64,000 bases of DNA from Sipunculus nudus. Lineage: Eukaryota > Annelida > Sipuncula > Golfingiida > Sipunculidae. Position 1 is the stretch's first letter. Every line of letters starts with the position of its first letter. The position numbers and the translations under genes are program-made. Shown piece by piece: positions 7,238-17,352 of the stretch. The stretch covers positions 1,366,001 to 1,430,000 of the forward strand of contig JAPPUL010000095.1 in assembly GCA_026874595.1 (NCBI GenBank), in the 5' to 3' direction. The notes under the pieces were generated by a model. That model searched no databases. It was not told the DNA's origin and saw only the letters and a list, made by a program, of their open reading frames with translations.

Positions 7238-8839
7238 TTAAACTTTAGTGTCGCTCAATTTTATATTAGATGAGACAGTATCTTGAACACTCTCTTTAAC
7301 AGTATTAATTTTGTTACAAAGCTCCCTAATATCTTTTTTGGATGGGGCATGTTTTTTAAGATATTTTGATACATGCACATATCCAAGATAAAATGCTACA
7401 AATTGAGGGAAGTAACTAGGCACCTTGCGTAAAATAGCAATAGAAATTCTAGAAAATGCCATCAAGTGCCTAAATCTAAACAAGGTATAAAGTAGAGTTT
7501 TAAGGAATATTTTTAGCTCCCTATACCTTATTTTAACTTTCTGAGTAGGGACAACAGCCTTTAATTTAAAAGCTTTAATATTGTTCAGCATACGTTCTTT
7601 AAAGTTGTCAATAGTATAAAGCTTATTAGCTAACCAAACATAGCCTTCTAAAAGTTGTTTCATAGTCATAAGCTTAGGGATGAAGTTGGAAGCAGCAAAA
7701 TTATTGCCAGTACCGGTAAAGAGTAGCCTCTCCTCTTTAAGTAGTCTTTTATAAAGCGGTGTATGTGGAATTGCCTGTAGTGTTCCAATCATGGCATAAG
7801 GTATACCAGCTTCTTGTAAGAACTCAATTTGTTCTTGAAAGATATCCGGGTCATCGAAATCAAATCCAACAATCATCCCTGCCATAATGAAGATATTATA
7901 TGATTGTATAGTTCTAACATCTTCAATCATGTCGTTTCTAAGGTTTTGTTTTTTACCGGCAAAGCTAAGATTTTCTTTTCTAGGGGTTTCAATACCGATA
8001 AATATTTTTTGGAAACGTGCTTTATGCATTAGTTCAAGTAGTTCTTTATCATGCGCGAGATTGATGCTGACTTGAGTATAGAAAGAAAAGATGTTGCCAT
8101 GCCTTTTGTTGTATAGTATTAATGCCTCTAAGAGTCTTTTTGCATAACGTTTGTTGCCAACGAAGTTGTCATCAGCGAAAAATATATTATATTTGCCAAG
8201 TTCTCTAAGGGACTCGATTTCTTCAATAACTCTGTCAATAGGTTTCTCACGTACTCTTTTACCATACATAACGATTATGTCACAAAAGTCGCAAGAAAAA
8301 GGGCAACCACGGGTAGTTTGAATAATGCTTGCAGAGTATGAAGAGAAGTCTAAAAGGTCAAAGCGAGGTTTAGGAGAAAGTCTTATATCAATCTTCTCTT
8401 TCTCTTCGTATAAAGATTTATGAGTTTCGTTTTGAAAATCCTTAAGGAACTGAGGCCATATTATCTCAGATTCACCTTTAACCAAGACATCACAATATTC
8501 AATACATCGTTCTTCAATAAGGAAAGCATTAGGCCCACCGATAACAACAAAAGCGCCTCGTTTTTTAAGCTCGGTACAAATTTCAAATTCTCGGTCAGCC
8601 TGAATCATATATCCAGTAATACCAACGATATCATATTGGTCGATGTTGTCATAATTAATTTTAGTAGTATTTTCATCTAAAATAGTAACATCATGAGGCT
8701 CTGACAAAGCAGCGACAGTAGCAAGTCCAAGGGGAGGGAAGACGTAGCTATAGCCAGTCAAGAACCCACAATACTCGTGACCCCAATAACTTGGTGGAAA
8801 TTTAGGATTAATAAGTAATATATTTAGTTTATTTTTCAT
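7238..8839 (-). CDS. B12-binding radical SAM protein, HpnP-like (DUF4070)
   Basis: The 533-residue protein has an N-terminal cobalamin-binding-like Rossmann domain (residues about 5-130), then a radical SAM domain with CPFSCDFC (Cys179, 183, 186). Its C-terminal region matches the DUF4070 type seen in the hopanoid C-2 methylase HpnP, whose N-terminal pattern (INPKFPPSYW, PPLGLATVAAL) it shares. The usual cobalamin DxHxxG motif is not obvious. A methylation or other radical reaction on a lipid is plausible, but the substrate is inferred. No hopanoid gene lies nearby. Its coding strand lacks the purine bias of dsr genes. Confidence 0.72.
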   Translation of the reverse strand: MKNKLNILLINPKFPPSYWGHEYCGFLTGYSYVFPPLGLATVAALSEPHDVTILDENTTKINYDNIDQYDIVGITGYMIQADREFEICTELKKRGAFVVIGGPNAFLIEERCIEYCDVLVKGESEIIWPQFLKDFQNETHKSLYEEKEKIDIRLSPKPRFDLLDFSSYSASIIQTTRGCPFSCDFCDIIVMYGKRVREKPIDRVIEEIESLRELGKYNIFFADDNFVGNKRYAKRLLEALILYNKRHGNIFSFYTQVSINLAHDKELLELMHKARFQKIFIGIETPRKENLSFAGKKQNLRNDMIEDVRTIQSYNIFIMAGMIVGFDFDDPDIFQEQIEFLQEAGIPYAMIGTLQAIPHTPLYKRLLKEERLLFTGTGNNFAASNFIPKLMTMKQLLEGYVWLANKLYTIDNFKERMLNNIKAFKLKAVVPTQKVKIRYRELKIFLKTLLYTLFRFRHLMAFSRISIAILRKVPSYFPQFVAFYLGYVHVSKYLKKHAPSKKDIRELCNKINTVKESVQDTVSSNIKLSDTKV

Positions 8840-9270
8840 TTTTCTTCAGTCTCAAATTAAGCTTATATTTAACAATCTATATGCAGATTTATATTTACAA
8901 CACTTTAATTTCAATAAATTGATTATTGTTTCGACAGTTGTTGCTAAAAGCTTAAACAACAGTCTATATAGATCTACTTAGACTATTCAATAAAATATAC
9001 ACTTTAATCTAAAAATAGTCAATTTGAATAATGAATATAATAAAGCGCTATTTTGTAAAGCAGCATAGAATTATAAGTTGAGCATAAAGCTTAAATAAAT
9101 AAAGTTTAAATTTATTTTAAATAAATCTAATCTAAATTGACATATCTCTTTTAAAAAAGTAGTTTTAGCTTGCATAGTAAGTAAATAGGGCTTAATGATT
9201 TGGTTTATTAAGATAAAGTAAATTATTAAGATGCAAGTAAAGATAAATATTATGAAGACAAGGTAAAAGG
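8840..9270. other. AT-rich divergent intergenic region upstream of gltA
   Basis: No gene is seen between the divergent radical SAM gene and gltA. The stretch is very AT-rich. It holds a short inverted repeat, AGTCTA at 8961-8966 with TAGACT at 8979-8984, and a run of taaataaa/tttattta palindromes around 9090-9130. Promoters for both flanking genes should lie here but none stands out. Confidence 0.5.
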
Positions 9271-10581
9271 ATGAATGCAAAGAATAAGAGGACAGTAACA
9301 ATAATAGATAACGTTACAGGCAAGAAGGTAGAATTGCCGGTATTAGAGGGGACATTGGGGACACCGGTAGTAGACATACGTGAATTAAAAAAAGAGCTTG
9401 GCTTTTTCACATTGGATCCTGGTTTTGTATCAACAGCAAGTTGTATGAGCGGGATAACGTATATCGATGGGGAGAATGGGGTTTTGTTACACAGAGGTTA
9501 TGCTATAGAACAGCTTGCACAGCAAGGAGATTTTCTTGAGACGGCCTATTTGCTACTAAATGGAGAATTACCGACTAAGGAAGAGTATTCGGAATTTAGG
9601 AATGCAATAATCTATCATACAATGATCCATGAAGGGATAAAGAATTTTTATAATGGGTTTAGACGAGATGCCCATCCTATGGCGATAATGGTAGGAGTGG
9701 TAGGGGCGTTGTCGGCCTTTTATCACGACTCATTAGATATAAATGATATAGATCATCGAATAGTATCAGCTCATAGACTAATTGCCAAGATGCCAACTAT
9801 TGCAGCAGGTAGTTACAAATATTCTGCAGGGCAACCTTTTGTGTATCCAGATAATTCGCTTGGCTATGTTGAGAATTTTCTTTATATGATGTTTTCCGTA
9901 CCGTGTGAAGAGTACGTAGCAAATCCTATAGTGGTAGATGCTTTGGAGAAGATATTAATTCTACATGCAGATCACGAACAAAATGCAAGCACATCAACAG
10001 TACGTCTTGCAGGCAGTTCCCAAGCAAATCCTTTTGCCTGCGTGTCTTCGGGGATTACAGCTTTATGGGGACCTGCACATGGTGGGGCTAATGAGGCTGT
10101 TTTGCGAATGCTTAATGCTATTGGTAGTGTTAAGAACATCCCTAAGTTTTTGGCAAAGGCTAAGGATAAAGATGACCCTTTTAGGCTTATGGGTTTTGGA
10201 CATCGTGTTTACAAAAATCATGATCCTCGGGCACAGATATTAAAAAACAGTGCCGCAAAGCTTCTTAATGACCTTTCTATTAGCGATCCTATATTTGACA
10301 TTGCTTTGGAATTGGAAGATATTGCACTAAAAGATGATTATTTTATTGAAAGGCAGCTTTATCCTAATGTTGATTTTTATTCAGGTATAATTCTTAAAGC
10401 TATTGGCATACCTATAAATGTATTTACTGTTATATTTTCATTAGCGCGGACAGTAGGTTGGGTATCACATTGGAAAGAGATGATAGATAAAGATAGCCCG
10501 CTTCGTATTGGCCGGCCAAGACAGCTTTATACAGGTCCTAGCACAAAAAAGTATATTCCTATGAACAAACGTCGTCGTTAA
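9271..10581 (+). CDS. gltA: Citrate synthase
   Basis: This enzyme condenses oxaloacetate and acetyl-CoA to citrate. The 436-residue protein is of the usual bacterial length. It shows the three active-site regions: [15 protein letters not shown] near residue 231, [15 protein letters not shown] near 308 and PNVDFYSG near 365, with the catalytic aspartate. A weak aaagg sequence lies just upstream of the ATG. It stands alone and converges on the PAS gene. Coding-strand base use shifts from purine-rich to T-rich after about position 9950, as in dsrP. Confidence 0.95.
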   Translation: MNAKNKRTVTIIDNVTGKKVELPVLEGTLGTPVVDIRELKKELGFFTLDPGFVSTASCMSGITYIDGENGVLLHRGYAIEQLAQQGDFLETAYLLLNGELPTKEEYSEFRNAIIYHTMIHEGIKNFYNGFRRDAHPMAIMVGVVGALSAFYHDSLDINDIDHRIVSAHRLIAKMPTIAAGSYKYSAGQPFVYPDNSLGYVENFLYMMFSVPCEEYVANPIVVDALEKILILHADHEQNASTSTVRLAGSSQANPFACVSSGITALWGPAHGGANEAVLRMLNAIGSVKNIPKFLAKAKDKDDPFRLMGFGHRVYKNHDPRAQILKNSAAKLLNDLSISDPIFDIALELEDIALKDDYFIERQLYPNVDFYSGIILKAIGIPINVFTVIFSLARTVGWVSHWKEMIDKDSPLRIGRPRQLYTGPSTKKYIPMNKRRR

Positions 10582-10593
10582 TAACTTACTATA

Positions 10594-12069
10594 TTACTTA
10601 GTTTCGTTTGAATTACCATTTGAATTGCCAAGTGTCAGCTTCTTTTTAGTTTCTATCGACTTTATAGTTTCTATCGACTTTATAGTTTCTAGCAACTCCT
10701 TTGTTCTTTTGTGGCTTTTAAGCTCTTTGTATAATCTTCTCTTTAATATCCATATCTCTTCCATTTGTTTTTTAACTATACTTTCTAATTTGTTTCTGTG
10801 TAATATAAGTATATCCTTTTGTGCTTTTTCGTCTGTTATGTTGTCTGTTACCCAGATTGTCCCAAGTCTGCCATCATTTTCTTTTATAAGTCTACCTTTG
10901 AACTTACACCATATTATATTGCCTCCTTTGCATACTGCCGGAAAGTCGAAACTATAATTCCTTTTATTTAGAAATTGATTATCTATATCAGTTAAGAATT
11001 GTGTGTATTCTCTGCCTGAAAACGGATAAAGTATTTTTACCCGCTTGTTTTCAAGCTCCTCTTTCTTATACCCAAAAAGCTTTGCAAATCTATGGTTTAT
11101 CCAACTGAATCTATTACTCTTTACATATGCTATGCCAGTTGTACTTTTTTCAAGTATTGTGTCCATCTCTTTTAAATCGTTTTCAAGCGCATCTTCAAGC
11201 TGTTTTCTTTGCGTTATGTCTCTTCCTACCGTTATTAAGCCTTTTAGTTTGTCGGTTTCTTCTTTAAGCTTTATACTTAAAGTGTCGTAGGTCCTAGTTT
11301 GGCCATTTGCAAGTACAATTTGCCGTTCATCCTGTATTAATCTATCTCTTTGCTTAAAAGCGTCTTTTATATACCATTTGCTAAATACTTCCTTATGTTT
11401 TTTAGAAAGCTTCTTTTCTATCTCTTTTGGAGTTTTTAATATGTAGCTTTTTGAGGGTATTCTAAACATTTTAATGAGAGATTCATTTGCAAGCAAATAT
11501 CTTCCCTCGTCGTCTTGCAGGCTTATTAAGTCAGGAATTGAGTTTACTATTGCATTTAATTTTGCTTCGTGTTCTTTAAGCAAATAAAGGCTATTCTCCT
11601 CTTTTGTTATATCGCGAAATGATAGTACTATTGAAGATGGCTCAAGTAGACTCTCTTCGTATACTGGGTAAGTGTTTAGGGAAAGCCATATTAGGTTTTC
11701 TCGCCCTCCTTTTTTACCTTCCTTTGTCCCTTCCTCTTTAACGTCTTCCTCTTCAATTATTCCTATCTTTTTGTTTAGTAGCGGGGTTTGGTTTCTTATT
11801 GTCTTTTCTAGGGGATAAGTATTTTTAGTGAGTGGTCTTTTATTAGCATTTACTACTCTTTTAAATCTTTTTATAAGTGCACTTTCTTTATACCCTGTTA
11901 TATCACTTTTGAATAATCTTTTGGCAACGCTATTATAAAATAGTACTCCTTCCTTTATGCTGTAATATATAATCCCCTCGTTTAGGCTTGCTATTATCGA
12001 ATGGCTTTGGTGCTGAGTCTCTAAAAACTCATTTACTTTATGCTCTTTTTCTCTAATATTATTATTCAT
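10594..12069 (-). CDS. PAS-domain sensor protein without an output domain
   Basis: This 491-residue protein has two or three PAS/PAC modules. The first is a degenerate N-terminal one, the next starts around residue 165 (LNAIVNSIPDLISLQDDEG) and the last around 300 (MDTILEKSTTGIAYVKSNRFSWINHRF). A coiled coil (KLESIVKKQMEEIWILKRRL) follows, and no histidine kinase, GGDEF or HTH domain is visible. The tail contains the repeats TIKSIETIKSIET and NSNGNSNET, encoded by short tandem repeats. There is no membrane segment. It may be a cytoplasmic signalling adaptor or may have lost its output domain. Confidence 0.75.
   Translation of the reverse strand: MNNNIREKEHKVNEFLETQHQSHSIIASLNEGIIYYSIKEGVLFYNSVAKRLFKSDITGYKESALIKRFKRVVNANKRPLTKNTYPLEKTIRNQTPLLNKKIGIIEEEDVKEEGTKEGKKGGRENLIWLSLNTYPVYEESLLEPSSIVLSFRDITKEENSLYLLKEHEAKLNAIVNSIPDLISLQDDEGRYLLANESLIKMFRIPSKSYILKTPKEIEKKLSKKHKEVFSKWYIKDAFKQRDRLIQDERQIVLANGQTRTYDTLSIKLKEETDKLKGLITVGRDITQRKQLEDALENDLKEMDTILEKSTTGIAYVKSNRFSWINHRFAKLFGYKKEELENKRVKILYPFSGREYTQFLTDIDNQFLNKRNYSFDFPAVCKGGNIIWCKFKGRLIKENDGRLGTIWVTDNITDEKAQKDILILHRNKLESIVKKQMEEIWILKRRLYKELKSHKRTKELLETIKSIETIKSIETKKKLTLGNSNGNSNETK
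10630..10695. repeat. 18-bp tandem repeat in the PAS gene 3' end
   Basis: The sequence agtttctatcgactttat occurs about 2.5 times. It encodes the repeated SIETIK tail of the PAS protein. Confidence 0.85.
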
Positions 12070-12203
12070 AAGTGCTTTATATTATTTTTTTAAATCAAAC
12101 TGATATTATAAAACACTAGACTTAATTAGGTATTATGCTTTTTATATTTTTGATTGCTCAACCTGCAAGCAAGGCACAGTTAAGACAAAATGAAGGCAGA
12201 GAA

Positions 12204-13475
12204 TTAGAAGACTTGTTTTACAGTTGTTGTTATTACAATTATTTGTATTTCATTATCCCTTGCAAGTTTTGAGTTTAGTATCTGGCCTTCTATTACAAGA
12301 GCTCGTTTTGGCTGTCGTAGATCAAGTTTTAGAAAGTCATTCTCTTTAACTAGAACTCTTATGTTTGGTAGCCGCTCAAGGATTATTTCATATTTATAGC
12401 TAAGCGCTTTATTACTTTCTTTTTTTAGGAAATTGTCAAGTACCCCACGTGTTTTTCTATCCAGAAGGCCTTTATTTGGGTTTTCTTTGTAACTTAATAG
12501 CTTGCCGCGTATAGTTACATGTTTTTCTTCGTATTGCACAAAAATATTCTTTTTAAGATTCTCTTTGTTCTTCAGTTTCTCAGCTTTAAAATAACTTAGA
12601 AGTACAATTAGATCAGCATTTTTGTAGGGACTTTCTTTTTCACCCTTTTCTTTTAGCAATTCTATTGTTTTTGTTCCTTCTATTCCTTCTATTCCTTCTA
12701 TTCCTACTGTTCCTTCTATTCCTACTGTTCCTTCTATTCCCTGAGCTTTAATTGATATTTTATTTAAAGGTTTTGCCTTTTCTAATTTTGATATGTATTC
12801 TTTGGCTTTCTCTTTGTATTTGGACTTAGGGTATTTTAAAAGTAGTTCCAAGAATGCATTATTTGAATTTCTATATGCCTCGCGCTCGTATTGACTTACT
12901 CCATCCTTATACAATATCTGCTCTTCTAAAAGTTCCTTTTTATCTCTTAAAGAATTATTGGTATTTAGTATAAGGCTTAATATCTTCTGTGCTATGTAAT
13001 ATTCTTCACGGCTATAATGCTCTTTTGCCTTTTCGTATAAACTGTTTGCTCTTATGTCTTTTGTCCATCTTGAAGCGCTAAGCTCATATTCTTTTAGTCG
13101 CTTTAATGTCTTACTATAATCCTTTTCTTTATATAGCTTTTTTATTTCTTCTTCTTTTGATTTATTGCTAAGTTCTATGACATTTCTTTTGTAAGCGCTT
13201 TCTGGGAATATTGCAAGTAGCTTTCTTACATAAACTATCACCTTGCTATATTCTTTAGCCTCATAAGCACTTTTACTTAGTGTATATAATGTGTGGCTTA
13301 TATTCTCTTCTTCCGATGCATAATCTTCTTTTTGTTTTATTGCCTGTTCATAGTAGATTAACGCCTCGTCATAGTCCTTCTTTGCAAAGTAGTCGTTTCC
13401 CTTTTGGAGATTCTTATCCTCTGCGCTACACCCTGTTACAAGTAATATTATTAGTAAACTATTTATAATCCACAA
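12204..13475 (-). CDS. TPR lipoprotein of unknown function
   Basis: A short signal sequence (WIINSLLIILLVTGC) ends in a lipobox with cysteine at residue 16. TPR-like helical repeats follow (GNDYFAKKDYDEALIYYEQAI and similar) to about residue 240. A linker of repeated GIEGTVGIEGIEG, encoded by 9-bp repeats at 12663-12738, separates them from a C-terminal part of about 150 residues. That part contains HVTIRGKLLSYK and ALVIEGQILNSK, perhaps an OB-like fold. The start appears to be TTG at 13475, since no ATG precedes the lipobox. It lies downstream of ftsZ on the same strand, across about 160 bp of AT-rich sequence. A role at the envelope or division site is only inferred. Confidence 0.7.
   Translation of the reverse strand: MWIINSLLIILLVTGCSAEDKNLQKGNDYFAKKDYDEALIYYEQAIKQKEDYASEEENISHTLYTLSKSAYEAKEYSKVIVYVRKLLAIFPESAYKRNVIELSNKSKEEEIKKLYKEKDYSKTLKRLKEYELSASRWTKDIRANSLYEKAKEHYSREEYYIAQKILSLILNTNNSLRDKKELLEEQILYKDGVSQYEREAYRNSNNAFLELLLKYPKSKYKEKAKEYISKLEKAKPLNKISIKAQGIEGTVGIEGTVGIEGIEGIEGTKTIELLKEKGEKESPYKNADLIVLLSYFKAEKLKNKENLKKNIFVQYEEKHVTIRGKLLSYKENPNKGLLDRKTRGVLDNFLKKESNKALSYKYEIILERLPNIRVLVKENDFLKLDLRQPKRALVIEGQILNSKLARDNEIQIIVITTTVKQVF
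12663..12738. repeat. 9-bp coding repeat (GIE units)
   Basis: Repeats of ttctattcc and ctactgttc on the + strand encode GIE/GTV units in the lipoprotein linker. Unit number could change without breaking the frame. Confidence 0.85.
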
Positions 13476-13636
13476 AACTATATTAACCGATTCTTTATTA
13501 TACTGCGTATTATTATACTGTATTATTTTTATACTACATATTAGTATAATACTATTATTATAATACTATTATTATAAATTGAGTACTTAATATTTCCTTC
13601 TGATATTTCCTCTTAAAAGTCTTTACTTTCTCTTTC

Positions 13637-14848
13637 TTACTTTCTCCTTAAAAAAGCTGGTATATCAAGATCATTCTCATCGTATAACTGTGTCCCAACA
13701 CCGTGCTCCTCTTTTTTATAACTAATATCCCTTCTAAAATTTATTCTATCTCCTCTATGGTTAGTTATATTATGGCTAGTTGTATGGTTAGCTCCTGCTA
13801 CATTATTGTTGATCCCAACTTCTTTTACTTCTCGATTATCCGTCCGTCCACTTTGCCTTTTATCTAAATCTTTTGAGGAAACGCTCTGTTTTTCATTAAA
13901 TCCTGTAGCAATAACAGTAATCTTAACTTCGTTTGTGATTGCAGTATCTATGGCTGTCCCTATTATAATATTTGCATCCTTATCGGCACTTTTTGTTATC
14001 AGGGTTGCAATCTCTTCATATTCCATTAGTGATAAATCATTTCCGCCCGTTACGTTTACCAAAACTCCTTTAGCACCGTCCATCCTAACTCCTTCAAGTA
14101 AAGGATTGGATATAGTTGCTTCTGTGGCTTCTTTTGCTTTATTCTCTCCTTTGCCAATCCCTATTCCCATTATAGCATTTCCTGCTTTGCTCATTATTGT
14201 CCTTACATCTGAAAAGTCAACATTTACAAGTCCCGGAATCGTTATTATGTCGGATATACCCTGTACACCCTGTCTTAATACATCATCAGCAAGTAAAAAG
14301 GCATCCTTAAACGAAGTGTTTTTGTCTACAAAGGATAGTAAGTTCTGGTTTGGAATGGTTATTAGTGTGTCTACCATTTTAACAAGCTGTGATATCCCGC
14401 GTTCTGCCTTCTCCATCCTTTGTCGTCCTTCAAAGTGAAACGGCTTTGTTACTACTCCGACAACCAAAGCGCCTGTTTCTTTTGCAACTTCTGCTATAAC
14501 CGGTGCTGCCCCTGTGCCTGTCCCACCGCCCATGCCAGTCGTTATGAATATCATGTCGGCACCTTGTAGGCTCTCAAGTATTTTTGCCTTGTCTTCTATT
14601 GCCGCTTTCTCTCCTATATCTGGGTTTGCTCCGGCGCCAAGACCTTTTGTCAGCTTCGTTCCTATTTGTATCTTGTGTAATGCTTTTGACAAACTTAAGG
14701 CTTGGGCGTCTGTGTTTGCTACTACAAAATCTACATTCTGTATATTCGAATTTATCATACGGTTTACAGCATTACATCCTCCGCCTCCAACCCCCACAAC
14801 CTTTATTATCGTTGGGCTTTGCTCTTCTCCAAATATTTCTATACTCAT
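13637..14848 (-). CDS. ftsZ: FtsZ, cell-division GTPase
   Basis: FtsZ is the tubulin-like GTPase that forms the Z ring. The 403-residue protein has [15 protein letters not shown] near the start, the tubulin signature [10 protein letters not shown] near residue 105 and the T7-loop region. A variable linker precedes the conserved terminal peptide DIPAFLRRK, which binds FtsA. A strong ribosome-binding site (gggaggggacatata) precedes the ATG. It is the last division gene in the order ftsW-ftsQ-ftsA-ftsZ. Confidence 0.97.
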   Translation of the reverse strand: MSIEIFGEEQSPTIIKVVGVGGGGCNAVNRMINSNIQNVDFVVANTDAQALSLSKALHKIQIGTKLTKGLGAGANPDIGEKAAIEDKAKILESLQGADMIFITTGMGGGTGTGAAPVIAEVAKETGALVVGVVTKPFHFEGRQRMEKAERGISQLVKMVDTLITIPNQNLLSFVDKNTSFKDAFLLADDVLRQGVQGISDIITIPGLVNVDFSDVRTIMSKAGNAIMGIGIGKGENKAKEATEATISNPLLEGVRMDGAKGVLVNVTGGNDLSLMEYEEIATLITKSADKDANIIIGTAIDTAITNEVKITVIATGFNEKQSVSSKDLDKRQSGRTDNREVKEVGINNNVAGANHTTSHNITNHRGDRINFRRDISYKKEEHGVGTQLYDENDLDIPAFLRRK

Positions 14849-14929
14849 TATATGTCCCCTCCCAGAACTATAATAATTTTTCTTTAACTATATCTTAATC
14901 TAATCTTTAAGGCTCTTTTATTAAGCTCT

Positions 14930-16174
14930 CTAACTAAAAAAGTCTTTTGCAAATTCACTTATAGACGTTTTTACTCGTCTTAATATTCCATTCTTATATT
15001 GACTCCCTACCACTCCCGCATCTTCGTTTTTAAAACCGTATATTACAAGTCCTGCAGCTGTTGAGTAACTTGGTGAGGCTATCTTGTCTTTAAGTCCTCC
15101 ACTTAGATTTGGAAGTGCAACTCGTACAGGCAAGTTAAATATATTGTCGGCTTGAATCTCGATTCCCGATAGGAGTGATGAACCGCCTGTAAGGACTATT
15201 CCGCCGTTTATATAATCCAACATCCCATTACGTCTAATGTCATTGTATACAAGTAGTAATATTTCCTCAAGGCGTGGTGATATTATGCCAGTTACGCTAT
15301 CGCGTAAAACCTTTATCCTACTCCTGCCTCCTACCGCCGGTATCTCTATCTCCTCGTCCTCCATTTCTATTTCCTCACTTGGCATTTTATATAAATTGTA
15401 GTTTAGCTTTACATATTCCGCTGTATTGTCGGGGACTCTAAGACCCACCGATATGTCTTTTGTTATATGTTTTCCGCCTATTGGCAGGATCTTACTGTAC
15501 CTTGTGCTGCCATTATACGATATCAGAACGTCAGTTGTTCCGCCCCCTATGTCTATCAAAAGTACTCCAAGCTCTCTTTCTTCGTCTGTTAATACCGCTT
15601 CTGCTGAGGCAAGAGCGCTTAATACTATATTCTCTATCTTAAAACCTGCTCGGTTTACACTCTTTGTTATGTTTTGTAAGACCGTTGTGCTTGCTGTTAC
15701 TATATGGGTATTTACCTCAAAGCGTATTCCGGTCATCCCAACCGGGTCTTTTACATTGTCTTGATCGTCTACTATGAATTCCCACGGTATTACATGTACT
15801 ATCTCTCTATCTAACGGTAAGTTTATTGTTTGTGCTGCTTCTATTGCTCGGGCTATCTCTTTGTCTGTTATCTCTCGGCTTTTATTTGATACCGCTATCA
15901 CACCTCGGCTATTTTTACTCTCTATATGCGATCCTGTTATAGACACGTATAATGAGCTTACTGTTATACCTGCCATAAGTTCAGCTTCTTCAACCGCTTT
16001 TAATATTGCTTCTGTTGTACTGTCTATGTTTACTATTATGCCCTTTCGTATCCCGTTTGAGGGCGCTTGTCCAACCCCAAGTACCAAAAACTCATTGTTT
16101 TCATCCATCTCTCCTATTACTGCTGACACTGTTGTTGTGCCTATATCAAGTCCTGTTATGAGACCTCTTTCCAT
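14930..16174 (-). CDS. ftsA: FtsA, actin-like membrane tether of FtsZ
   Basis: The 414-residue protein has the actin-family ATPase signatures GLDIGTTTVSAVIGE at the N-terminus, LIDIGGGTTDVLIS near residue 207 and IVLTGGSSLLSG near 330. The 1C domain region (SLYVSITGSHIESKNSRG) is also recognisable. A basic, partly hydrophobic end (RRVKTSISEFAKDFF) fits the membrane-targeting amphipathic helix. It lies 81 bp upstream of ftsZ in transcription order. The leader carries purine-rich repeats. Confidence 0.95.
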   Translation of the reverse strand: MERGLITGLDIGTTTVSAVIGEMDENNEFLVLGVGQAPSNGIRKGIIVNIDSTTEAILKAVEEAELMAGITVSSLYVSITGSHIESKNSRGVIAVSNKSREITDKEIARAIEAAQTINLPLDREIVHVIPWEFIVDDQDNVKDPVGMTGIRFEVNTHIVTASTTVLQNITKSVNRAGFKIENIVLSALASAEAVLTDEERELGVLLIDIGGGTTDVLISYNGSTRYSKILPIGGKHITKDISVGLRVPDNTAEYVKLNYNLYKMPSEEIEMEDEEIEIPAVGGRSRIKVLRDSVTGIISPRLEEILLLVYNDIRRNGMLDYINGGIVLTGGSSLLSGIEIQADNIFNLPVRVALPNLSGGLKDKIASPSYSTAAGLVIYGFKNEDAGVVGSQYKNGILRRVKTSISEFAKDFFS

Positions 16175-16235
16175 ATCTTCCCCGTATATTTTTTTGTCTC
16201 TTCGTTTTTATAGCCGCTTTTATAGCTTATCCCGT

Positions 16236-16374
16236 TTAAGCTTTTATATCCCTCATCCATATCCTCCCTCATCCCTTTCCTCCCTCATCCATATCCTCCC
16301 TCATCCATTTCCTTTCTTCCCCATTTCCTTTCTTCCTTCTATCCTCCTTCTATCCTCCTTTTATCTTTCTCCCT
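16236..16374. repeat. Purine-rich degenerate repeats between ftsQ and ftsA
   Basis: On the coding (minus) strand, units resembling ggatgagggaggatat and aaggaggatag recur about eight times, giving many GGAGG sequences ahead of the ftsA start. Confidence 0.8.
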
Positions 16375-17208
16375 TTATTTGCCATGCTTCTCTACTATTA
16401 GCCCTGCAAAGCGTAGATCGTATCCTTTATCCTCTCCTGCCTTAACAGCTCCTTTAGCATTCTTATCTCTTATAGCCCCCATAAAACCGCTTTTTATAAA
16501 TGATATCATGTAGAATATCTTGCTTAACTTAAGTTCTTTACCAAAGTAGAACTTGCTCTTTATTCCTCTATATCTTATATAGTTCTTCTCTTCATTTGAG
16601 TATAGTTTAACCTTCTCTATCTTTCCATACTCTTTTTTATTTATCTCTTTTAATATATTTAACGTAAATAGTACTCCCTTTATATCTGCTCTTTGTACCT
16701 TGTCTCCAAGATTGTATTTTACGCCCTTTACATCAACCGTTGCCTTTTCAACTATCGGATGCTTCGACAAGGATTTTATGTGCTTATTTACTACATAGCC
16801 GCTTTTATCTAATCCTATATATTTATTTCTTGCTCCCTTGTTTCTTGCTCCCTTCTTAGCTATGGCTTCCGAAACAGATACTTGTAATAATCCAACTATT
16901 TGTCCATCCAATACCTCTATTTGTACCTTGTTCGGATATCTAAGCTCTATATTCACTGCGTACGTTTTGTATAACTTTTGAGTACGCTTTAATAGCTTTT
17001 TAGTCTCCAGCTTGTATATCTTATCTGCAATCCCTTCTAGTAACACTTCCCGTTCGTAGCGCGTTAACTCCCGTCCGTTTACATATACATTCTCTATCTT
17101 AAAATAGCCTTTTGAATCAACAAAGACCAATAGCCCAAATAGCAACACTATTGCAAGGACTATGTAATATATGTATTTTATTAATTCCTTCTTCTTTTGT
17201 AATCTCAC
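16375..17208 (-). CDS. ftsQ: FtsQ, divisome membrane protein
   Basis: The 277-residue protein has a short basic cytoplasmic start, one membrane segment (YIYYIVLAIVLLFGLLVFV, residues about 12-30) and a POTRA-like start (FKIENVYVNGRELTRYEREVL). The fragment KTYAVNIELRYPNKVQIEV matches the FtsQ family. It would link early and late divisome proteins in the periplasm. The start is GTG, directly after an in-frame stop, with an aagagg sequence that is very close to the start codon. The gene position between ftsW and ftsA supports the call. Confidence 0.82.
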   Translation of the reverse strand: MRLQKKKELIKYIYYIVLAIVLLFGLLVFVDSKGYFKIENVYVNGRELTRYEREVLLEGIADKIYKLETKKLLKRTQKLYKTYAVNIELRYPNKVQIEVLDGQIVGLLQVSVSEAIAKKGARNKGARNKYIGLDKSGYVVNKHIKSLSKHPIVEKATVDVKGVKYNLGDKVQRADIKGVLFTLNILKEINKKEYGKIEKVKLYSNEEKNYIRYRGIKSKFYFGKELKLSKIFYMISFIKSGFMGAIRDKNAKGAVKAGEDKGYDLRFAGLIVEKHGK

Positions 17209-17352
17209 CCTCTTTTATTGCATCCTCTTTTATCTTTTTTACTTTTTTGTTTCAAGCGTTTTTTCGTTTCAAGCAAAAGATAAAACAACTGCTTTAACGT
17301 CGTCAGTTTTCTTAATATCCATTATCTATTTTTTATCTATTTATATATCTAT

